Shown: one piece after another, positions 1 through 6,849 of the stretch
How positions within the stretch are numbered: the first letter of the stretch is position 1
Layout: every line of letters begins with the position of its first letter
DNA from: Candidatus Omnitrophota bacterium
Lineage (GTDB): Bacteria > Omnitrophota > Gorgyraeia > JABMRN01
Length of the DNA stretch: 21,189 nucleotides
Assembly (NCBI GenBank): GCA_028702395.1
Contig: JAQVOV010000011.1
Location: forward strand, 1-21,189
Reading direction: 5' to 3'
Notes under the pieces: model-generated
Databases searched by the model: none
What the model was told of the DNA's origin: nothing
What the model saw: the letters and a program-made list of their open reading frames with translations, nothing else
Translations under genes and position numbers: made by a program

Positions 1-5
1 TATTT

Positions 6-23
6 TGTTTTCTAAAGAAAACA
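6..23. promoter_or_regulatory. Inverted repeat downstream of the Rrf2-type gene
   Basis: TGTTTTCT and AGAAAACA form an 8-bp perfect inverted repeat around a central AA. It lies about 24 bp past the stop codon of the regulator gene. Neither side carries a T-run, so it is not an intrinsic terminator. Its size and symmetry suit a dimeric helix-turn-helix regulator site, perhaps controlling a gene beyond the window edge. This is inference only. Confidence 0.3.
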
Positions 24-46
24 CATGACTCACAAACACATTTTAA

Positions 47-487
47 CTAAATATTATAATTTAATATTTGTTTTCTTTTATGATGTGCTTTAAGGACCAG
101 ATCACCTAGACTGATCCCAGAAAGCGTTTTTGTTATATTTTTTTCAAGTGTAAACCATATATCCTGTGTAATACATGTATCAATTCTATCACAGGCAGAA
201 TGATCATTAATACAATCTACAAGATTGTAGTCTCCTTCCAATGCTCTTGCAATATCATTAATAGTAATTTTTATTGGTTTTCTATTTAGAGAATATCCAC
301 CTTTAGAACCTCTAAAAGAAACAACCAATCCTGCTGCTTTTAAGGGAATAATAATTTGACCTAGATACTTTTCCGAAATATTTTCCAATTGAGCAATATC
401 CTTTAGTAAAACAGGTCCTTTGCCATAATTCATTGCCAAAGCAACCATTAACCGTGTTCCATATCGTATTCTAGTTGATATCTTCAT
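47..487 (-). CDS. Rrf2/IscR-family transcriptional regulator with Fe-S type cysteines
   Basis: A 146-residue winged-helix regulator of the Rrf2 family, which includes IscR and RsrR. The N-terminus (MKISTRIRYGTRLM...) and the recognition-helix region (ISEKYLGQIIIPLKAAGLV, then FRGSKGGYSL) are typical. Three cysteines follow as C-x6-C-x5-C (DCINDHSACDRIDTC), the position used by family members to ligate an Fe-S cluster; IscR has C-x5-C-x5-C. It may therefore sense Fe-S, iron or redox status. I chose the ATG at 487 because GGAGAAAGA sits just upstream. A longer in-frame GTG start at 550 would run through the -10 box of a good promoter. A dyad over the promoter start suggests autoregulation. The family is secure; the ligand and targets are not known. 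Confidence 0.9.
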   Translation of the reverse strand: MKISTRIRYGTRLMVALAMNYGKGPVLLKDIAQLENISEKYLGQIIIPLKAAGLVVSFRGSKGGYSLNRKPIKITINDIARALEGDYNLVDCINDHSACDRIDTCITQDIWFTLEKNITKTLSGISLGDLVLKAHHKRKQILNYNI

Positions 488-518
488 TCTTTCTCCAGTA
501 AACTTGCCCAAAACAAAC

Positions 519-544
519 ACTACTATCTCTATAGCTTTAGTAGT
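519..544. promoter_or_regulatory. Candidate autoregulatory operator
   Basis: ACTACTA (519-525) and TAGTAGT (538-544) are perfect 7-bp inverted arms with a 12-bp spacer. They overlap the -10 box and predicted transcription start of the Rrf2-type gene. This is where an autorepressor dimer would bind. That the gene's own product binds here is inferred from position only. Confidence 0.45.
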
Positions 545-569
545 ATACACTTTTCTAACCTAAAGTCAA
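542..569 (-). promoter_or_regulatory. Promoter of the Rrf2-type regulator
   Basis: On the minus strand TTGACT (569-564) and TATACT (547-542) are separated by 16 bp. The predicted start is near 535, giving a leader of about 50 nt. It rules out the upstream GTG start at 550 for the regulator gene. Confidence 0.75.
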
Positions 570-589
570 GCTTTTTCACTCTTTTCCCT

Positions 590-740
590 TTTTTAGACCT
601 GGTCTAGACTATGTGGAGAAGTGGTCCTAGCTTATGTGTAGAAATGGTCCTTTAGAATCCTTTTTCATTTCCTTCGCTTTCTGGACCTGGTCCGAGACAC
701 GCATAGAAGTGATCCGAGCTCATGTGTAGAAGTAGTCCTT
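590..740. repeat. REP/BIME-like repeat, left copy beside the RAYT gene
   Basis: This is the left of two direct copies flanking the transposase gene; positions 646-711 match 1408-1473 with two mismatches. It contains two short inverted repeats, AGACC-T-GGTCT (595-605) and GGACC-T-GGTCC (683-693). It also has four degenerate copies of TATGTGTAGAAGTGGTCC, ending at 627, 650, 715 and 738, arranged as two pairs with a 23-bp step. Each carries GTAG, GGAG or ATAG before the GGTCC half. GTAG/GGAG tetranucleotides next to a small palindrome are the signature RAYT enzymes recognise. Confidence 0.75.
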
Positions 741-855
741 TGCTTATCTTTATTTATTTTTTTAAAAATAATTTGGGACAAAAGACTATTTTGTTCGTAT
801 ATAACAATAGAGGGGCAAAAACAATATTGTATAGAAAAAAAGAAAGGGGTCTTTT

Positions 856-1338
856 ATGGGAAACCAAGCTAGAAATCTAAATGACTACGAATATTATCAT
901 GTAACCACTCGGGGGAACAAGAAAAAAATTATCTTCCTCGACGATGAGGACTATATGTCTTTTCTTAAGATTCTCAAAAAAACTAAACTTATCTATAGCA
1001 ATATACGTTTATACGCATATTGTCTTATGCCAAACCATGTTCACTTGCTTATAAACTCTTTAAAAGCTAAGGAGATCCCGAAATTCATGAAAAGAATAAA
1101 TTTATGTTATTCTATTTTTTTTAATAAGAAGTATTCTTGTGTTGGTCATGTCTGGCAAAAACGTTATCTCCCAAAACCAATATTACACCACCAATATCTG
1201 CAAAACTGCGTTAATTATATAGAAGCTAATCCCGTACGAGCTAAAATATGTAGAAATATAGAGGATTATAAATGGTCTAGTTATAAAGAACATTTTTTAT
1301 CAGTTAAATACGGATTATTAGATGATTTTGATGAGTAA
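856..1338 (+). CDS. REP-associated tyrosine transposase (RAYT, Y1_Tnp family)
   Basis: A 160-residue single-domain HUH nuclease. PNHVHLL supplies the HUH pair (His61, His63), and YIEANPVRAK supplies the catalytic tyrosine (Tyr121) in the usual RAYT/IS200-like context. The N-terminal YYHVTTRGN stretch is also typical. Such enzymes cut single-stranded DNA at REP palindromes and are thought to spread or maintain them. The gene is complete, starts at ATG 856 behind AAAGGGG, and sits alone between two structured repeats. It is convergent with thiF, whose stop lies 11 bp beyond the right repeat. The lack of long terminal inverted repeats and the single small ORF fit a RAYT locus better than an insertion sequence. 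Confidence 0.9.
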   Translation: MGNQARNLNDYEYYHVTTRGNKKKIIFLDDEDYMSFLKILKKTKLIYSNIRLYAYCLMPNHVHLLINSLKAKEIPKFMKRINLCYSIFFNKKYSCVGHVWQKRYLPKPILHHQYLQNCVNYIEANPVRAKICRNIEDYKWSSYKEHFLSVKYGLLDDFDE

Positions 1339-1344
1339 TTTAAT

Positions 1345-1503
1345 TTTTAGACCTGGTCTAAACCATGAAACCATGGAGAGAAGTGGTCTGGGCTTATGTG
1401 TAGAAGCGGTCCTTTAGAATCCTTTTTCGCTTCCTTCGCTTTCTGGACCTGGTCCGAGACACGCATAGAAGTGGTCCTACCCTATGTATAGAAGTGGTCC
1501 TTT
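1345..1503. repeat. REP/BIME-like repeat, right copy beside the RAYT gene
   Basis: This is the direct-orientation partner of the left copy. It has the same order of parts: AGACC-T-GGTCT (1350-1360), motif pair ending at 1389 and 1412, a CCTTTAGAATCC spacer, GGACC-T-GGTCC (1445-1455), and motif pair ending at 1476 and 1500. A short insertion (AAACC near 1365) separates the first palindrome from the first motif. The repeat begins right after the RAYT stop codon and ends 9 bp before the thiF stop, filling the whole spacer. Confidence 0.75.
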
Positions 1504-1511
1504 GACTGTCA

Positions 1512-2117
1512 CTATTTATTTAGGACATATTGCAGGATAACATCTGCTTGCTTGGCTGCAGCAATATTGACTCTTGGTGAAATTGCAAAAACATCTTTTA
1601 TATCTGAACTCATATCACCAATAACAACAAAATTATCTTTTATATGATTTACTTTAATATTATCACTATTACCTATACCTGCTAAACCAGAACCTGAAAC
1701 AATAAATTTATCTTTCCCTAAAAATTTATTCGCAAGTATTGCCTTATATTCCGCTTTATCAAAAGCCTCAACAATAACATCACAATCAGTAAACACTAAT
1801 TCAATATTGTCTTCTTCTATTTTCTTAGATAATGTTACGATCTCTATATCAGGATTTATTCTTAAAAGGTTTTCTTTTAAAACTTCCGCCTTTTCTCTTC
1901 CGACCTGATCAAAAAAAAAGAACTGTCTATTAAGATTTGAATACTCGACTATATCAAAATCTACTATTATAAATTTCTTAAACCCAGATCTTACAAGATT
2001 AAAAGCACAATTAGAACCTAGCCCACCACAGCCTGCTATTCCAACTCTTACACCTTGTATCTTATCAAAATCCTTTTTTCCAAACTTATTTAATAGATCT
2101 TTTTCAAATTCATTCAT
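1512..2117 (-). CDS. thiF: ThiS adenylyltransferase ThiF (short, family 2 form)
   Basis: A 201-residue E1-like enzyme. It adenylates the C-terminal glycine of ThiS so that sulfur can be loaded for thiazole synthesis. The ATP-binding loop is GCGGLGSN (residues 29-36), followed by DFD (53-55), NLNRQ (61-65, Arg finger) and GREKA (73-77). It is shorter than E. coli ThiF (about 250 residues) and lacks that protein's zinc-binding CxxC pairs, matching the compact ThiF seen with ThiS in clostridia and other anaerobes. ATG 2117 follows AAAGGG at good spacing. It is last in the thiamin operon, separated from thiH by 151 bp occupied by a dispersed repeat. I saw no promoter in that gap, so it probably relies on readthrough. 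Confidence 0.88.
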   Translation of the reverse strand: MNEFEKDLLNKFGKKDFDKIQGVRVGIAGCGGLGSNCAFNLVRSGFKKFIIVDFDIVEYSNLNRQFFFFDQVGREKAEVLKENLLRINPDIEIVTLSKKIEEDNIELVFTDCDVIVEAFDKAEYKAILANKFLGKDKFIVSGSGLAGIGNSDNIKVNHIKDNFVVIGDMSSDIKDVFAISPRVNIAAAKQADVILQYVLNK

Positions 2118-2171
2118 ATTAAACCCTTTGCGTCTCGAACAACATTAAAATCGTATTATTACTAAAATCTA

Positions 2172-2250
2172 TAGATCCCGGTATTTGCCGTCTGATAGAC
2201 TGCAAAACCGGGATGACAGTCTATAAGCCCTATTAACTTTCTGACTTCTG
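2172..2250. repeat. Dispersed CCGGGATGACA hairpin repeat, copy A
   Basis: ATCCCGGT (2175-2182) pairs with ACCGGGAT (2207-2214). Inside the loop, GTCT and AGAC (2190-2200) can pair again. The right arm is followed by a conserved tail containing CCTATTAACTTTCTGACTTC. The same outer parts and tail recur at 10115-10199 with a different core. It lies in the thiH-thiF spacer and then runs into a short quasi-tandem TCTGACTTCTGATA segment up to the thiH stop codon. Confidence 0.75.
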
Positions 2251-2268
2251 ATATCTGACTTCTAATAG

Positions 2269-3375
2269 CTACACTTTCATCCAATCCTTAAAAACCGGTT
2301 GATATCCTTTTCGCCTTAACATTTCTGTAATATCAGCAACACTACGCTTATCCAAAAGATCAAACTGCAAAGATGATTTCTCTTTATCATCTAAAGTATG
2401 TCCTCCTACTGCCGTAGTTGTTCCTGCAGATATCTTTGTAACTCCAAATGGAAGCAGATTTTCACGCAATCGTTCATTTTCTCGAGTGGATACTGTTACT
2501 CCAACTCTGGGCAAAAACAACCTGATAGCCATTATCATTTGCACCAAATTTTTATCCGATAAACTATGCTTTGCCTCAAACGATCCAGCATATGACCTTA
2601 TTCTTGGCACAGAAATACTTATCTCCGTATCAGTATATTTATCCTGCAAATATTTAGCATGTAATCCCAGAAAAAAAGCCTCCGTTCTAAAATCATTCAA
2701 CCCAAGTAATACCCCTATATTAATTGTACGCATACCTGCTTTAGCCCCTCTTTCTGGAGCATCTAACCTAAAAATATAATCTTTCTTTGGCCCTGAAAAA
2801 TGTAACTCATCATATATTTGTTCATCATAAACTTCCTGGTAAATAGTAAGCCCGTCTACTCCAGCATCAATTAATTGCCTATACTCATTTTCAGTTAAAG
2901 CATATATCTCTATTGATATAGAGGCAAAATATTTTCCCAGAACTTTAACACATTCTTTTATATAAGAAACAGGACTATGCTCTCTTGAATCACCAACAAG
3001 TACTAGAATATGTGCCAACCCTGTTGCAGCAATAAAACTAGCTTCCTTTTCAACTTCTTCTAATGAAAGCTTTCTTCTTTTAATTAAATTGTCTTTTTTA
3101 AACCCACAATAAACACATTTATTATCACAATAACTTGATAAGTAAATAGGGGTGTAAAGTTGAATTGTTTTGCCAAAGTTCTGCAAAGTTATTCTATGGG
3201 CTTTTTGAGCCATATCTTCCAGATACTCTTCTGCTTCTACTGAAAGTAAAAAGGAAAAATCATCAAAAGACATATTATCCTGCATCAAAACTTTTTTAAT
3301 GTCTTTTGGTCTACTTTCAAAAAGTTTATTTAGATCTATATTTTTATATTTTTTATATATACTATAAAAACTCAT
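2269..3375 (-). CDS. thiH: Thiazole synthase subunit ThiH, tyrosine lyase (radical SAM)
   Basis: A 368-residue radical SAM enzyme, close to the usual 370-380. It cleaves tyrosine to dehydroglycine (plus p-cresol), which ThiG uses for the thiazole ring. The cluster motif is C-DNK-C-VY-C (Cys83, Cys87, Cys90) in YLSSYCDNKCVYCGF. Family stretches such as HILVLVGDSREH, YQEVYDEQIYDELHFSGPK and SVPRIRSY follow. It is too short for the hydrogenase-maturation relative HydG. The start ATG overlaps the thiG stop by 4 bp (ATGA), so the two are translationally coupled. ThiH in place of ThiO points to anaerobic or low-oxygen growth. Confidence 0.96.
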   Translation of the reverse strand: MSFYSIYKKYKNIDLNKLFESRPKDIKKVLMQDNMSFDDFSFLLSVEAEEYLEDMAQKAHRITLQNFGKTIQLYTPIYLSSYCDNKCVYCGFKKDNLIKRRKLSLEEVEKEASFIAATGLAHILVLVGDSREHSPVSYIKECVKVLGKYFASISIEIYALTENEYRQLIDAGVDGLTIYQEVYDEQIYDELHFSGPKKDYIFRLDAPERGAKAGMRTINIGVLLGLNDFRTEAFFLGLHAKYLQDKYTDTEISISVPRIRSYAGSFEAKHSLSDKNLVQMIMAIRLFLPRVGVTVSTRENERLRENLLPFGVTKISAGTTTAVGGHTLDDKEKSSLQFDLLDKRSVADITEMLRRKGYQPVFKDWMKV

Positions 3376-4157
3376 TTTACCTGCATTTCTTCTCGTAAAA
3401 ATCCTGTAAGAGGAGAAGACGCATTAGCCTGCTCAAAACTTGCACCTGCTCCAGAAATATAAGCCATACGTCCTGCTTTAACAGCTAAGTCAAAAGCCTT
3501 AGCCATTTTCACAGGATCATTAGCTGTTGCAATAGCTGTATTAACCAGTACTGCATCACAACCCATTTCCATACATTTAGCAGCATCAGATGGTACACCT
3601 AAACCGGCATCAACGATAACAGGCACAGATATTTCCTTTACCATTATCTTGACTATTTCCTCTGTTTTAAATCCTCTGTTACTGCCTATAGGAGCTCCCA
3701 ACGGCATAACTGCAGCTGCACCTGCTTCAACTAACTGGCGAGCAATTGTTAGATCAGGGTTCATGTACGGCAAAACTATAAAGCCTTCTTTTGTCAGAAT
3801 TTCAGTTGCTTTTAACGTCTCAACATTATCTGGCAGAAGATATTTATTGTCTGATATTACCTCTATCTTTATCCAGTTACCACATCCACATGCTTTTGCC
3901 AGCCTTGCTATCCTTACAGCTTCATCAGCATTTCTTGCCCCGGAAGTATTTGACATGATCAAACAATCTTTAGGAATATAATCCAAGATATTCTCCTGTT
4001 CAGAATCTATGTCTACCCTTCTAAGAGCAACAGTGACCAACTCGGTTTGAGCTGCTTCTAGAACATCTTTAACCAATCTTTTATCAGGAAACTTGCCTGT
4101 CCCTACCAGCAATCTGTTTAAAAACTCTCTTCCGCCAATATTTAAAACATCTTTCAT
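3372..4157 (-). CDS. thiG: Thiazole synthase ThiG
   Basis: A 261-residue TIM-barrel enzyme. It condenses 1-deoxy-D-xylulose 5-phosphate, dehydroglycine and ThiS-thiocarboxylate sulfur into the thiazole phosphate. Lys97 in NWIKIEVI is the expected Schiff-base lysine. LLVGTGKF near the N-terminus, MPLGAPIGSNRG, and VDAGLGVPSDAA followed by VLVNTAIA are the conserved phosphate-binding and barrel motifs. Length is normal. Its ribosome-binding site (GGAGG) lies inside the last codons of thiS, and its stop overlaps the thiH start, so it sits in a tightly coupled block. Confidence 0.97.
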   Translation of the reverse strand: MKDVLNIGGREFLNRLLVGTGKFPDKRLVKDVLEAAQTELVTVALRRVDIDSEQENILDYIPKDCLIMSNTSGARNADEAVRIARLAKACGCGNWIKIEVISDNKYLLPDNVETLKATEILTKEGFIVLPYMNPDLTIARQLVEAGAAAVMPLGAPIGSNRGFKTEEIVKIMVKEISVPVIVDAGLGVPSDAAKCMEMGCDAVLVNTAIATANDPVKMAKAFDLAVKAGRMAYISGAGASFEQANASSPLTGFLREEMQVK

Positions 4158-4158
4158 T

Positions 4159-4371
4159 TTAACCTCCGCCTACAAAGCTTACAATTTCAATATTATCCCC
4201 ATCTTTGATGAAAGTGTATGCCAATTTTTCCTTAGAAAGTATTTGATGATTATACTCCACAACAATTCTATCTATATTCAAACCTTTATCCTGTATCAGC
4301 TCCAATATAGTATTTACTTTATCCATATTGATCTGTTTGCCATTTATTCTGATTTGCACTTTATACTCCAT
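4159..4371 (-). CDS. thiS: Sulfur carrier protein ThiS
   Basis: A 70-residue ubiquitin-like sulfur carrier ending in VGGG. The terminal Gly-Gly is adenylated by ThiF and thiocarboxylated before sulfur transfer to ThiG. Length and the N-terminal RINGKQ strand are typical. The start ATG shares one base with the thiE stop (TAATG). The codons for the last glycines (GGC GGA GGT) also supply the GGAGG ribosome-binding site for thiG, one base beyond the thiS stop. Position between thiE and thiG confirms the assignment. Confidence 0.94.
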   Translation of the reverse strand: MEYKVQIRINGKQINMDKVNTILELIQDKGLNIDRIVVEYNHQILSKEKLAYTFIKDGDNIEIVSFVGGG

Positions 4372-5000
4372 TAAACATCATTTATACGCTTTTTAAATTC
4401 ATGAACTTGTACAGTTATATCTTCAGCCTCTGTAATAGCTCTTATAACAGCGATATGCTTAGCTCCTTTTTTCACTAACCTACCTATATTATCTAAATTT
4501 ATACCTCCAATAAAAACTATTGGTTTTTCACTCAAAGTCAATACCCTTTCAACATCACCTTCCCCTATACAATAATTTTTAGTCTTCGTCTGAAAAATAG
4601 GACCAAAGGCAATATAATCAATATCTTTTTCATTAGCCTCAAGAAACTGCTCTACAGAATGTGTGGAAAGTCCTATTATCTTTTCTTTTCCTAGTATATT
4701 TCTCACTTCCTGTATAGAATGTTTTTTAATATCTTCCTGCCCTAAATGAACTCCGTTAGCGTCAACTTCCTTAGCAAGAAAAGGGTCATCATTAACAATA
4801 AATAGAACTTTACGATCTCTGCACAAACAACATAGTTTTTTACCTAAAGAAACTAGTTCCGGTCTTGTCTTTGTTTTCTCCCTCATCTGAAGAATATCAA
4901 CACCAGCTTCTATTGCTTCTTTTGCAATATAAAAACTATCTTTGTTGCCTGAAAACTCCTGACTTGTAACTAAATATAAACTCTTATCCTTTATCTTCAT
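4371..5000 (-). CDS. thiE: Thiamin phosphate synthase ThiE
   Basis: A 209-residue TIM-barrel enzyme that joins hydroxymethylpyrimidine diphosphate to thiazole phosphate, giving thiamin phosphate. Conserved pieces are QMREK (38-42), VNDD (69-72), GVHLGQED (83-90), GLSTHS (110-115), FGPIFQTKTK (132-141, diphosphate binding) and FIGGI (163-167). ThiE is preferred over its relative TenI because all of the diphosphate-binding motifs are intact and it leads a thi operon. The ATG follows the U-tract of an intrinsic terminator directly. The only likely ribosome-binding site, AGGG, lies in that terminator's 3' arm, so the TPP riboswitch could control translation as well as elongation. Confidence 0.95.
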   Translation of the reverse strand: MKIKDKSLYLVTSQEFSGNKDSFYIAKEAIEAGVDILQMREKTKTRPELVSLGKKLCCLCRDRKVLFIVNDDPFLAKEVDANGVHLGQEDIKKHSIQEVRNILGKEKIIGLSTHSVEQFLEANEKDIDYIAFGPIFQTKTKNYCIGEGDVERVLTLSEKPIVFIGGINLDNIGRLVKKGAKHIAVIRAITEAEDITVQVHEFKKRINDV

Positions 5001-5032
5001 AAAAAAGCCCTATGTTATAGCATAGGGCTTTT
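5001..5032 (-). terminator. Riboswitch-controlled intrinsic terminator upstream of thiE
   Basis: On the minus strand AAAAGCCCTATG pairs with CATAGGGCTTTT around a 6-nt loop and runs into T6, which abuts the thiE ATG. The 5' arm plus one loop base (5027-5020, CCCUAUGC) can instead pair with GCGUAGGG (5077-5070) in the 3' conserved strand of the TPP riboswitch. This gives a clear terminator/antiterminator choice. Confidence 0.88.
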
Positions 5033-5067
5033 AAAAGAATAAATTCTTTTGTTGATCAGAAACAAAA

Positions 5068-5157
5068 ATCCCTACGCTGGTATTATCCAAATCAGGTTCA
5101 GTGGGTAATCTGCTTGAAACTTTGCAGAACTCTCAGAAGGTTCTTACCTCCTCCCCA
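5068..5157 (-). promoter_or_regulatory. TPP (THI-box) riboswitch
   Basis: Read on the minus strand, the conserved THI-box elements occur in order: GGGG at the 5' end, CUGAGA, ACCC, GAACCUGAU, GGAUAAUACCAGCGUAGGG. UCUGC and GCAGA form the variable P3a hairpin between CUGAGA and ACCC. It lies between a strong promoter and the thiE attenuator, as expected for feedback control by thiamin diphosphate. Confidence 0.96.
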
Positions 5158-5170
5158 TTATGTTAAAGAG

Positions 5171-5199
5171 ATTACACTACAAAACACAAATATTGTCAA
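5171..5199 (-). promoter_or_regulatory. Promoter of the thiamin operon
   Basis: TTGACA (5199-5194), a 17-bp spacer and TGTAAT (5176-5171) place the transcription start near 5164, just ahead of the riboswitch. The -35 box lies 33 bp after the mnmA stop. I saw no terminator between them. Confidence 0.85.
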
Positions 5200-5231
5200 T
5201 ATATTTGTATCAAAACGGTCTTTATTTTAAA

Positions 5232-6311
5232 CTATCGCTGTATGATAGCTCCACCTATAACGTAATTTCCATCATAAAAAACAACAGATTGGCCAGGTGT
5301 TACAGCCAATACAGGTGCCTCAAAAACAACTTTAATATCTTCTTTATTTAAAACAATGACTTCTCCTTTTGAAGAAGTTTCACCGTATCTTATTTTTATA
5401 TCTGCCTTAAAACTCTCCTTTTCTCCTATGGACTTTATTATATTAAGTTCACTTGCAAATAACTCTTTACTATATAATTCTTTTTTTTCTGCAGCAACTA
5501 TTGTATTTGTCTGTTTATCAATTGACCTTACATATAATGGATGCTTTGCGCCAATTCCCATTCCTTTACGCTGTCCGATAGTATAAAACATTATACCTTT
5601 ATGCTTCCCGATAAGCTTTCCATTAATATCAACTATATTACCGTGTTTCACATTTTGTTCATCTTTTTGTAAAAGAAAATTCCTGTAATTATCATCTATT
5701 ACAAAACATATTTCCTGACTTTCTTTTTTATTAGCCACGTTAAGACCTATTTCTTTTGCTATTTCCCTGACCTTGGTCTTAGTGATATCACCTATGGGCA
5801 TTAAAGTGTGTGCGAGTTGGTCCTGTGTCATTGTATATAAAAAATATGTTTGGTCTTTTTTATCATCTTCAGATCTTTTTAATAAATACCTAGTTGAACT
5901 TTTATTGAATTCAATTCTTGCATGATGACCTGTTGCTATATATTCAGCCCCAAGTTGGAAAGCCTTATGAAGCAAGGCATCAAACTTAATATACTGATTA
6001 CATTTCAAACAAGGATTAGGCGTTTTCCCTTGGCTATATTCGTAGCAAAAATAGTCTATTACCTTTTTTTTGAAAACATCCCTGAAATTCACTACATAAT
6101 AAGGAATATTCAGCTTTTCTGCCACAGCCCTTGCATCATTAACAGCTGATAACCCGCAACAACCTTTTTCCCGTGTATCTGCAGAACAATTCTCCTTAGG
6201 CCAAACCTGCATAGTAACGCCTATCACATCATATCCCTGTTTTTGAAGAAGATATGCTGCCACAGAAGAATCCACTCCACCGCTCATAGCAACAACGACC
6301 TTTTTACCCAT
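5232..6311 (-). CDS. mnmA: tRNA-specific 2-thiouridylase MnmA
   Basis: A 359-residue PP-loop ATPase that installs the 2-thio group on U34 of tRNAs for Lys, Glu and Gln. The nucleotide loop is AMSGGVDSS (8-16). The two catalytic cysteines are Cys104 (NPCLKCNQYIKF) and Cys202 (ESQEICFV). TGHHAR (127-132) and DDKKDQTYFLY, the tRNA- and adenylate-contacting stretch, are intact, as is the C-terminal beta barrel ending in GGAII. Length is normal. It has its own promoter, so it is a separate unit from the two-component genes upstream and the thi operon downstream. It needs a cysteine desulfurase, which is not encoded here. Confidence 0.97.
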   Translation of the reverse strand: MGKKVVVAMSGGVDSSVAAYLLQKQGYDVIGVTMQVWPKENCSADTREKGCCGLSAVNDARAVAEKLNIPYYVVNFRDVFKKKVIDYFCYEYSQGKTPNPCLKCNQYIKFDALLHKAFQLGAEYIATGHHARIEFNKSSTRYLLKRSEDDKKDQTYFLYTMTQDQLAHTLMPIGDITKTKVREIAKEIGLNVANKKESQEICFVIDDNYRNFLLQKDEQNVKHGNIVDINGKLIGKHKGIMFYTIGQRKGMGIGAKHPLYVRSIDKQTNTIVAAEKKELYSKELFASELNIIKSIGEKESFKADIKIRYGETSSKGEVIVLNKEDIKVVFEAPVLAVTPGQSVVFYDGNYVIGGAIIQR

Positions 6312-6352
6312 TTATAAAACCCTTTCTTATATATGATCTACTGAACTTATGT

Positions 6353-6381
6353 ATTATACGTGTGACAATTACTGTTTTCAA
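6353..6381 (-). promoter_or_regulatory. Promoter of mnmA
   Basis: TTGAAA (6381-6376), a 17-bp spacer and a perfect TATAAT (6358-6353) predict a start near 6346 and a leader of about 35 nt. The AAAGGG ribosome site precedes ATG 6311. Confidence 0.8.
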
Positions 6382-6438
6382 CTTTAAATTATATTGTAGG
6401 CATTATGTATTTAAAAATCGGAGGGAATATGAAAAAAA

Positions 6439-6849
6439 TCACTCATCCTTATTTTTTTCTGCTCTGGCAAGTACATTATACTCATCTATAGCCTCATAAA
6501 CCGTTTCTTTTAATTGTTCGGTACTCCACGGTTTACTTATGAACTTATAAACACCTGCAACGTCAAAAGCTTCATTTATAAGATGGGTTTGAGCATATCC
6601 AGTGAATAATATCCTAACAATATTCGGAAATTTATCTTTTACTTCTTTCAATAGATCAATCCCTGTAACGTCAGGCATCCTTTGATCACTCATTACAACT
6701 TTTATAGGCTTTGTATTAAGAACTTTCATAGCCTCTTTATAAGTACAAACGAAAAAAGCTTCAAAATCTTCATTAATAAAGACCCTTCTTAAAGAAGAAA
6801 GAATATCTTTCTCATCATCAACGATCAATATCTTATCTTTTTTTTCCAT
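6439..6849 (-). CDS. Stand-alone receiver-domain response regulator
   Basis: A 136-residue CheY-like receiver with no output domain. The acidic pair is Asp11-Asp12 (VDDE), the phospho-acceptor Asp55 (MSDQRMPD), the switch threonine Thr83 (LFTGY) and the lysine Lys106 (ISKPW). The SDQRMPD...LFTGY...SKPW pattern resembles receivers of RpfG-like regulators, but here the protein stops after the receiver plus a short charged tail. I chose ATG 6849: GAGGA lies at the right distance, while the longer ATG at 6876 has no ribosome site. The gene overlaps the kinase by 17 bp, so the two are co-translated. The phosphoryl group must pass to another protein, or the receiver acts by binding. Confidence 0.88.
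   Translation of the reverse strand: MEKKDKILIVDDEKDILSSLRRVFINEDFEAFFVCTYKEAMKVLNTKPIKVVMSDQRMPDVTGIDLLKEVKDKFPNIVRILFTGYAQTHLINEAFDVAGVYKFISKPWSTEQLKETVYEAIDEYNVLARAEKNKDE

Noticed and set aside
488..550. Longer GTG start for the Rrf2-type regulator
   Set aside because: It overlaps the -10 box of a good promoter, and the family N-terminus begins at the ATG at 487, which has a strong ribosome site.
590..1503. Flanking repeats as terminal repeats of an insertion sequence
   Set aside because: They are direct, internally structured and built of GTAG/GGAG motifs, and no target duplication is evident. A RAYT/REP locus explains them better.
2118..2268. Independent promoter for thiF in the repeat spacer
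   Set aside because: No -35/-10 pair with reasonable spacing was visible on the minus strand; readthrough from thiH is simpler.
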